Below are positions 58,673 to 64,000 of a stretch of DNA of 64,000 bases, one piece after another. The notes beneath the pieces are model-generated. The model saw only the letters and a list, made by a program, of their open reading frames with translations. It had not been told where the DNA came from and did no database searches. This DNA is from Speluncibacter jeojiensis. Lineage in GTDB: Bacteria > Actinomycetota > Actinomycetes > Mycobacteriales > Mycobacteriaceae. A program made the position numbers and the translations under genes. The stretch's first letter is position 1, and each line of letters opens with the position of its first letter. The stretch is from contig NZ_JAAIVF010000007.1 of assembly GCF_029589495.1 (NCBI RefSeq), positions 244,404-308,403 of the forward strand, given 5' to 3'.

Positions 58673-59242
58673 TCACGGCCGCTCGTTGCGTGCGGCCTTC
58701 TCGACGATGCCGGCGATGCGCCTGGTCTTGGTCGCGGGTTGCTTGGCGAAGGCGATCTGGCTGAGCGCGAACTTGCGGACGCTCGGCGGCCACGCGTCCC
58801 AATGGGTCCGGGCCTGCGGGGCGGCGTCGAGGGCCGCGGCCAGCTCCGGCGACTCCACCAGTGCCTCGGCGTCGTCGAGTAGGGTCCACAGGCCGCGCTG
58901 TTTGGCGTCGTCGATGACGGCCAGTCCGGCCGGCTGGATGCGTCCCTCGGCGAGCAGATCGGTCACGCGTGCCTTGTTGGACGCGGCCCATGCGCTGTTG
59001 CGGCCGCGTCGTGTGAACCACATGCCCCGTCGGTGTTCGTCGATGGTCCGCGTGTGCCCGTCGACCCACCCCCAGCACAGCGCCTCCCGCACCGCCTGGT
59101 CGTAGTCGAGAGGAGTGTTCCCGGACTCCTTGCGCCAGAACACAAGCCAGACGCCGTCGGATTCGACGTGGTTGTCCCGCAACCACGCGTGCCACTCGTC
59201 GAGGGACTCGGGATGCAGGTGTTCGGCGTTCGGGTTGGCCAT
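58673..59242 (-). CDS. YdeI/OmpD-associated-family protein
   Basis: A 189-residue YdeI-type protein: SLDEWHAWLRDNHVESDGVW, VWLVFWRKESGNTPLDYDQA, the conserved EALCWGWVDGHTRTIDEHRR and QRFTPRR-like WFTRRGRNSAWAASNKARV, and a C-terminal KQPATKTRRIAGIVEKAARN. Family members have been linked to resistance against cationic peptides or bacteriocins; function in actinobacteria is unknown. Confidence 0.9.
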   Translation of the reverse strand: MANPNAEHLHPESLDEWHAWLRDNHVESDGVWLVFWRKESGNTPLDYDQAVREALCWGWVDGHTRTIDEHRRGMWFTRRGRNSAWAASNKARVTDLLAEGRIQPAGLAVIDDAKQRGLWTLLDDAEALVESPELAAALDAAPQARTHWDAWPPSVRKFALSQIAFAKQPATKTRRIAGIVEKAARNERP

Positions 59243-59338
59243 CGGGCAAGGCTAATCGCCGGCGGTCGCGCGCCCTCGGTTCCGGCGTGTCTGAGCCGAA
59301 GTCGAGCGGGCCCGCGCCTGGTGTCGGATACTGCTCCG

Positions 59339-60316
59339 ATGGTGCGTACGAAGCGAACCGTCTTCTCCATGGTCTCGGTGGTGCTGCTGGCCGTTGCCGC
59401 CCTGCTGGTCTCGGTCCCGGCGAGCAGCGGCGCGGACCCGGCTTCTGGCTGGCGCTACACGATGGTGGCGTTCAGCAATGCCACCGACCGCGCCATGGAC
59501 GTCTACCAGTCGTCGGACGGCACGAACTTCCAACTCCTCCGCAAGGCGGCGTACGTGCCGCCGTCGGGTCTCGTGCGCGATCCGCGGATCTTCCGGAACT
59601 CGGACGGCTTCTACTACCTCGCCTACACGACGGGCGCGACCAGCATCGGCCTCGCGCGCAGCAGCGACCGCGTCAACTGGACGTTCCTGGAGAACTGGCC
59701 GGTCCCGCTGTGCTGCGCCCTGCTGCCGGGCACGGGCGACGGGCAGGGCCTGTTCGGTTCGAGTGGGCCGGGCTCGTCGCAGTTCCCGGGATCCAGCGAC
59801 GGACCATCGCTCTCGCCGTTCACCACGAAGGCGTGGGCGCCCGACTGGTTCGTCGACAACGGCCGCGTCAACCTCGTCCTGTCGATGTCGACCGGCGGCG
59901 GCTTCGTGCCGTACATCATGACGGCGCTCGACCCCTCGCTTCGGTCGTGGGGCCCGCCCGTTCCGCTCCAGGGAATCGGCGCCGACCACATCGACACCAC
60001 CATCGTCAAGGTCGGCTCGACCTATCACGCGTTCACCAAGAACGAGACGAAGAAGGTCATCGAGCACGCTGTCGCGTCGTCGCCGGCCGGCCCGTACCGC
60101 TTCGTCCCGCCCGGAAACTGGGGCACGCTCGTGGAAGGTCCGGCCCTGACCCAACTGCCGAACGGCACCTGGCGGATGTACTTCGACGGCTACACCGAGG
60201 GGAAGTACTTCTACTCCGACAGCACCGACGGACTGAACACCTGGTCGCCTCGGCAGGAACTGCCCGGACTGTCCGGCACGGTGCGCCACGTCGGCGTGCT
60301 GCGCGAGCCGGCCTGA
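59339..60316 (+). CDS. Secreted GH43-like five-bladed propeller protein
   Basis: A 325-residue protein with a signal peptide (VFSMVSVVLLAVAALLVSVP, cleavage after the SSGA region). The mature part has repeated blades: SSDGTNFQLLRKAAYVPPSG, DPRIFRNSDGFYYLAYTTG, SLSPFTTKAWAPDWFVDNGR, DTTIVKVGSTYHAFTKNE and LVEGPALTQLPNGTWRMYFD. This is the pattern of glycoside hydrolase family 43 and relatives, which cut arabinan or xylan chains. A cell-wall arabinan substrate is conceivable but unproven. The ATG at 59339 is the first codon of the signal peptide. Confidence 0.85.
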   Translation: MVRTKRTVFSMVSVVLLAVAALLVSVPASSGADPASGWRYTMVAFSNATDRAMDVYQSSDGTNFQLLRKAAYVPPSGLVRDPRIFRNSDGFYYLAYTTGATSIGLARSSDRVNWTFLENWPVPLCCALLPGTGDGQGLFGSSGPGSSQFPGSSDGPSLSPFTTKAWAPDWFVDNGRVNLVLSMSTGGGFVPYIMTALDPSLRSWGPPVPLQGIGADHIDTTIVKVGSTYHAFTKNETKKVIEHAVASSPAGPYRFVPPGNWGTLVEGPALTQLPNGTWRMYFDGYTEGKYFYSDSTDGLNTWSPRQELPGLSGTVRHVGVLREPA

Positions 60317-60338
60317 GCGTGCGTCCGCTCGGAGTCGC

Positions 60339-61304
60339 CTAGGCCGGCGCCTCACTCAATGTCCGACCGGAGACGAAGCGCCGCAGCGCACCTGACAGTG
60401 GATCGGTGAATTCCAGTTCCCGCGCGAGCAATTGGAGCGGCAGGCCGTGGTCGTCGGGCGCCTCGGGCAGCACGTCGGGATACTGCCGGTCGCCCAGGAT
60501 CCCGGTGCCGAGCGCGGCCAGATGCACCCGTAACTGGTGCATCCGACCGGTGCGTGGACGCAGGATCGTGTGCAGCACGGCGCGGCCGGAGGCGCTCACA
60601 CCGGCGCCGCGCACGTCGATCAGCGTCTCCGCGTTGGGTTCTCGACGGTCGTCGACGAGGGCCTGCCGGACACCGCGGCGCGACTCGATGTGGTTGCGGT
60701 AGACGACGGGAACCGTGTGGCCGGCGAGCGTCGGCGTGTCCGCGTCCCAGCCATCCGGCAGCCTCGACACCGCCTCGTACACCTTTGTCACCCTGCGCTG
60801 TTCGAACAGTGACTGATACGCGCCGCGGGTTTCGGGGCGGGCCGAGAACATCACCAGGCCCGCGGTGGCGCGGTCGAGACGGTGGATCGGCGTCAGGTCC
60901 GGGTTGCCGAGGCGGACCCGCAACCGCACGAGCGCGGACTCGCGCAGGTAGCGCCCGGCCGGGGTGGTGGGCAGGAAGTGTGGTTTGTCGATCACGACGA
61001 GGTCGTCGTCGACGTGCAGGATCTCCTCGCGAAACGGCAGCGGCTCCTCGTTCGGCAGGTCGCGGTGATACCAGATGAACTCGTGCGTCCCCAGCGCGGC
61101 GTCGCGGCCGACCGGGCTGCCGTCAGCGGCCACGATCTCGCCCGCGTCGAACCTGCGATACAGCACGTCGGCATCCAGATGGGCGAAGCGAGAGGCGACG
61201 TACTCGGCGATCGTCGCCCACGGCCCCGACGCCGGGACCCGCAGCCGGGTCGGTCCGATCCCGTCCTTGACGGGCAGCGGTGGGGGCGTCGGCACGTGCC
61301 TCAT
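60339..61304 (-). CDS. RluA-family pseudouridine synthase
   Basis: A 321-residue pseudouridine synthase that converts uridine in rRNA or tRNA. The catalytic motif HRLDRATAGLVMFS (catalytic Asp) is at about residue 150, preceded by LVVIDKPHFLPTTPAGRYLR and followed by GRMHQLRVHLAALGTGILGD and QLLARELEFTDP. An N-terminal S4-like region is visible (DADVLYRRFDAGEIVAADGS). The substrate position is not predictable. Start chosen at the second ATG of an ATG-ATG pair. Confidence 0.9.
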   Translation of the reverse strand: MRHVPTPPPLPVKDGIGPTRLRVPASGPWATIAEYVASRFAHLDADVLYRRFDAGEIVAADGSPVGRDAALGTHEFIWYHRDLPNEEPLPFREEILHVDDDLVVIDKPHFLPTTPAGRYLRESALVRLRVRLGNPDLTPIHRLDRATAGLVMFSARPETRGAYQSLFEQRRVTKVYEAVSRLPDGWDADTPTLAGHTVPVVYRNHIESRRGVRQALVDDRREPNAETLIDVRGAGVSASGRAVLHTILRPRTGRMHQLRVHLAALGTGILGDRQYPDVLPEAPDDHGLPLQLLARELEFTDPLSGALRRFVSGRTLSEAPA

Positions 61305-61371
61305 CATCCCACTGCCGACGGGCCCGACAGCGCCTCGGGCCACCTCGCCGTGGGTGGTGGCCCGCCGGTGA

Positions 61372-62001
61372 TCAGACCCGCAGCAGGGCGGCCGACGGGG
61401 TCATGATCCCGAAGTACTCCGGAGCCAGCGGGATCAGGCCGGTCCAGCCGGGGATCTGCCCCCAGACCACGAGCGCGACGTGGCCGCCCCCGGTGGCGAG
61501 GGTCGCGGCGTGGTCGGCATAGGCGGAGCCGTAGTGGATGTCGTCGGGAACCGGGACCACGTCCGACAGGCCGGTGACCCCCGACCTGCCGTTGCCCAGA
61601 TTGGTCCAGCCGACCGACAGCCCGGACGGTCCCGACAGCCAGCGCTGCACGACCGTGACGGAGCCCTGCTCGGGGTCGACCACCGCGTCGACCTCGGTTC
61701 CAGGGAAGCTGAACTGCCTGCCGGGGTGGGCGATCGGGACGACACCGTCGGCCGAGGCAGGCTTCACGACGGCCGCCTGCCGCGCCACCTGAGCGGGCAC
61801 GCCCGCGGCGATCAGGCCCTGCACCGGGTCGATCTGCGTGGTGGCGGGTGCGGCCTGGGCGGTGCCTGCGGCGCCGAAGGCCGTCGCCGTAGCGGTGGCG
61901 ACGACCGTCAGCAGAAGACCGGCGCGACGCCGGATGCTCCGCCGGGCGCCGGGGGGACGGGTGGATGACGTCGGGGCCTGCGTGGACGTCGACACGGTCA
62001 T
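61372..62001 (-). CDS. Secreted protein of unknown function (209 aa)
   Basis: Signal peptide: basic IRRRAGLLLTVVATATATAF then GAAGTAQA before the mature APATTQIDPVQG. The mature part contains PVQGLIAAGVPAQVARQAAV and repeated Gly-rich strands (SGPSGLSVGWTNLGNGRSGV, HVALVVWGQIPGWTGLIPL). It has no recognised domain; actinobacteria encode many such small exported proteins. The ATG at 62001 has GGAG seven bases upstream and is preferred over one six bases earlier. A structured region lies upstream. Confidence 0.75.
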   Translation of the reverse strand: MTVSTSTQAPTSSTRPPGARRSIRRRAGLLLTVVATATATAFGAAGTAQAAPATTQIDPVQGLIAAGVPAQVARQAAVVKPASADGVVPIAHPGRQFSFPGTEVDAVVDPEQGSVTVVQRWLSGPSGLSVGWTNLGNGRSGVTGLSDVVPVPDDIHYGSAYADHAATLATGGGHVALVVWGQIPGWTGLIPLAPEYFGIMTPSAALLRV

Positions 62002-62074
62002 GTTCATCTCCGCTCTCCGACTTGTATGTGTCCGCGGTCTCGTGTTCGAACCGACGGGTTCGTAACGTGCCGTA

Positions 62075-62169
62075 GGAGACCGCAGGGATAGCTCGCGCTC
62101 TTCCTGTCGCCCCGCTAGCACTAGCGAGAGGGGTTGGCTCACCCAGGGTCTGCCTTCCCTGCGGTCTCC
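62075..62169. ncRNA. Nested hairpin region, possible riboswitch-like leader or IS110 bridge RNA
   Basis: A perfect 14-base inverted repeat (62075-62088 with 62156-62169, arms GGAGACCGCAGGGA and complement) encloses an inner palindrome CGCTAGCACTAGCG (62113-62126). On the minus strand it sits upstream of the secreted-protein gene, like a leader; the stretch GAACCCGTC and GGGTGAGCC recalls, but does not match fully, actinobacterial c-di-AMP riboswitches. On the plus strand it lies just upstream of an IS110 transposase, where bridge RNAs are encoded. The two explanations cannot be separated here. Confidence 0.4.
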
Positions 62170-62179
62170 GTCCGCGGAC

Positions 62180-63400
62180 TGGCCCAACAGAGGCATGAGC
62201 ACCGCAGGTTGCGGTGCCCGAAAGTCGGACTGCCGACCGCGGATCCTCACCACGCCGCACGCTACATGCACCGGAGGACACGTTCGCCCGTGATCGTCAT
62301 CGGTATCGACCCCCACAAGTCCACCCACAGCGCCACCGCAGTGAACCCGGCCACCAACGCCGACTTGGGTTCGCTGCGGATCAATTCTTCGTTTGAGGAC
62401 TACGACCGACTGCTGACATGGTCCGCGCAATGGCCACAGCGACGCTGGGCGGTGGAGAATGCGCGCGGACTCGGACATCACCTGGCGCAGTGGCTGATCT
62501 GCCACGGCGAGGATGTGGTCGATGTGCCATCGACAGCGACCGCCCGGGTTCGGCAGCTCTCCTGCGGCAACCGCCGCAAGAACGATCGGATCGATGCGGC
62601 CGCAGCCGCGTGCGTGGCGGCGCTACAGGGCGATTCCCGTCCGGTACGCACCGAGGACCACACCGATCTGTTGCGGCTGCTCGACGAGCGCCGCAAGAAC
62701 CTGATCGTGCATCACCAACGCCTGATCAACCAGCTTCATGCTCTGCTGCGCGAGTTGCTGCCCGGCGGGGTTGACATCGGGCTGGACGCAGGCAAGGCCC
62801 GGCTCGTGTTGTGATGCTTCCAACCGCTCACCCCGTGTGACGAGCTGCGCAAAACACTGGGACTGGAGATGGTCGGCGATCTGCACCGCACGCAGGTCCA
62901 GATTGCCGACATCACCGAACGCACCGAGGCCATCCTCGCCGAATCGGAGTCCACGCTCACCGAAATCCACGGTGTGGGTCCGGTGATGGCTGGCCGCATC
63001 CTCGCCCGCACCGGTAACCCTTTCAGGTTCCCCACCGAGGCCGCGTTCGCCTGTTACGCCGGCACCGCCCCGGTCGAGGTCGCCAGCGCAGACAACAACC
63101 GTCACCGGCTCTCCCGGGCAGGTGACCGGATACTCAATTCCGCCATCCATGTCGTCGCGCTCAGTCAGGCACGAACTCCCAGTTCCGAAGGGCACGCCTA
63201 CTATCAGCGCAAACTCGCCGAAGGAAAGTCGCAGCGAGAAGCGCAACGTTGCCTCAAACGGCAAGTCACCCGGAAGCTCTGGCGAACGATGTGTCAGGAC
63301 CAAGGCAGGCGGGCCGACGCTTCCCATAGTTACCTACCGCCGGCCCGCCTTGCCTGAGCCTATCAAGGGTGTCGAACACATGTTCCCGTATTAGGTAGGG
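62180..63400 (+). mobile_element. IS110-family insertion sequence (ends approximate)
   Basis: IS110 elements lack simple terminal repeats, so the borders are estimated from the transposase and from the neighbouring intact genes. The element has a DEDD-type transposase interrupted by a stop codon. The right side runs to roughly the AT-containing stretch before the arabinosyltransferase gene. Confidence 0.5.
62266..63357 (+). pseudogene. IS110-family transposase interrupted by in-frame TGA
   Basis: A DEDD transposase of about 363 codons. N-terminal DEDD part: IVIGIDPHKSTHSATAV (Asp), RRWAVENARGLGHHLAQW (Glu), RKNDRIDAAAAACVA (DxxD). C-terminal Tnp20 part: GVGPVMAGRILARTGNPFRF and HRLSRAGDRILNSAIHVVAL with the serine. 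Between them, at 62812-62814, a TGA lies in frame (reading LVL-stop-CFQPLTPCDEL); two C-to-T changes (CGA to TGA, CGC to TGC) would explain it. Likely inactive unless the stop is read through. The start is ATG 62266 or GTG 62290. Confidence 0.9.
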
Positions 63401-63523
63401 TGGATTTCATCTCGTTCGGAGTGCCGAACATCGCTCCACGATGCAGAACTCTTGTGAAGTCGACCCACCAACGCCTTGTTCTCGGGGCAGGGTAGTTGAT
63501 GGCTTCAGCTAAGGTCGGCTGTC
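63358..63523. other. Gap between the IS110 element and the arabinosyltransferase gene
   Basis: About 165 bases holding the probable IS end and the promoter region of the arabinosyltransferase gene. No further feature is clear. Confidence 0.4.
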
Positions 63524-64000
63524 GTGTCGATCACTGTGAGTGACCCTGCACCTGCTTCATCGACTTCCGGGGACAGTTCTTCCCGCGATGAGCGGGCACG
63601 GGTGCGCGTTGCGCGCCGGGTGGCGATGGTGTCCGGGTTGTTGGGGTTCGTGCTGGCGGTGTTGACGCCGGTCCTGCCGGTCACGCAGACGACCGCCCAG
63701 GTCAACTGGCCTCAGGACCACAGCCTGAACGCGGTGACCGCCCCGCTGGTGTCGTACGCACCCACCGAGCTCGACCTGGCGGTGCCGTGCACGGCCGTTG
63801 ACCGGCTCGCGCAGCAACCCGGCGGGGACAACGCGGTGTTGCTCTCGACCGCGCCGAAGCAGGCGGGGACCGATGCGCTCGAGCGCGGGTTGTTCGTCAC
63901 CGCGAAGGACGGCACCGTCTCGGTGCGCTCACGTAACACACTGATCGCCGAGGCGCCGCTGACGCAGGTCGCGAGGGGCCAGTGCACGTCCATCGATGTG
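63524..64000 (+). CDS. Arabinosyltransferase, EmbC-type (partial, runs off right edge)
   Basis: The first 159 codons of a membrane arabinosyltransferase, from a GTG start. A basic segment (RVRVARRVAMVSG) leads into the first membrane helix (GLLGFVLAVLTPVLPV), followed by the TQTTAQVNWPQ and VTAPLVSYAPTEL pattern typical of Emb proteins, which add arabinofuranose to arabinogalactan or lipoarabinomannan of the cell wall. The remaining 900 or so residues lie outside the window. This marks the host as a mycolic-acid actinobacterium. Which Emb paralogue cannot be told. Confidence 0.85.
   Translation, partial: MSITVSDPAPASSTSGDSSSRDERARVRVARRVAMVSGLLGFVLAVLTPVLPVTQTTAQVNWPQDHSLNAVTAPLVSYAPTELDLAVPCTAVDRLAQQPGGDNAVLLSTAPKQAGTDALERGLFVTAKDGTVSVRSRNTLIAEAPLTQVARGQCTSIDV

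Noticed and set aside
59252..60355. Minus-strand frame opposite the secreted GH43-like gene
   Set aside because: Arg/Val/His-rich antisense frame; the plus strand has a signal peptide and propeller motifs.

Overview
This is a GC-rich actinobacterial chromosome segment, most likely from a mycolic-acid genus such as Rhodococcus, Gordonia or Nocardia. The basis is an EmbC-type arabinosyltransferase start at the right edge, a WhiB-like gene, and a prophage with the gene set of Rhodococcus/Gordonia siphophages. The genus is inference.

Positions 1 to about 34.8 kb hold one prophage that continues past the left edge. Nearly all of it is transcribed leftward. Read in that direction from the integrase end, it carries a divergent immunity region (rightward repressor at 32.7 kb facing a Cro-like gene), a long early operon of small genes (WhiB-like regulator, YqaJ exonuclease, RecT/Bet annealing protein, replication initiator, PDDEXK nuclease), a small-membrane-protein cluster with a shortened VIT-family transporter, HNH genes, terminase, portal, protease, capsid, connectors, major tail protein, frameshifted tail chaperones, tape measure with a lysozyme-like domain, and minor tail proteins. 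A large serine integrase at 33.4-34.8 kb abuts the 3' end of an FMN-dependent glutamate-synthase-like gene, which looks like the integration site.

From 34.8 to 39.5 kb are host genes: the glutamate-synthase-like protein, a methyltransferase, a winged-helix protein and the GTPase YchF.

From 39.7 to 56.4 kb is a type 1 BREX phage-defence operon: brxA-brxB-brxC-pglX-[inverted pglX segment, tyrosine recombinase]-pglX C-terminus-DUF1016 nuclease-pglZ-brxL. pglX is broken into three pieces. The methyltransferase plus recognition part (with a one-base deletion) is followed by an inverted partial copy of the recognition part. The two share a 188-bp inverted repeat with one mismatch. Then come a tyrosine recombinase gene bracketed by tandem GGCTACCCC motifs and a separate C-terminal piece with its own ribosome-binding site. 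This has the layout of an invertible specificity switch for BREX, and it is the most notable feature of the window.

Just downstream (56.5-58.5 kb) a Ser/Thr kinase, a RuvC-fold-like protein and a phosphoribosyltransferase-like protein form a small locus of unknown role that may be a further defence module. The rest (58.6-64 kb) is host sequence: YdeI-like protein, secreted GH43-like protein, RluA-type pseudouridine synthase, a small secreted protein with a structured upstream region, an IS110-family element with an in-frame stop, and the start of the arabinosyltransferase.
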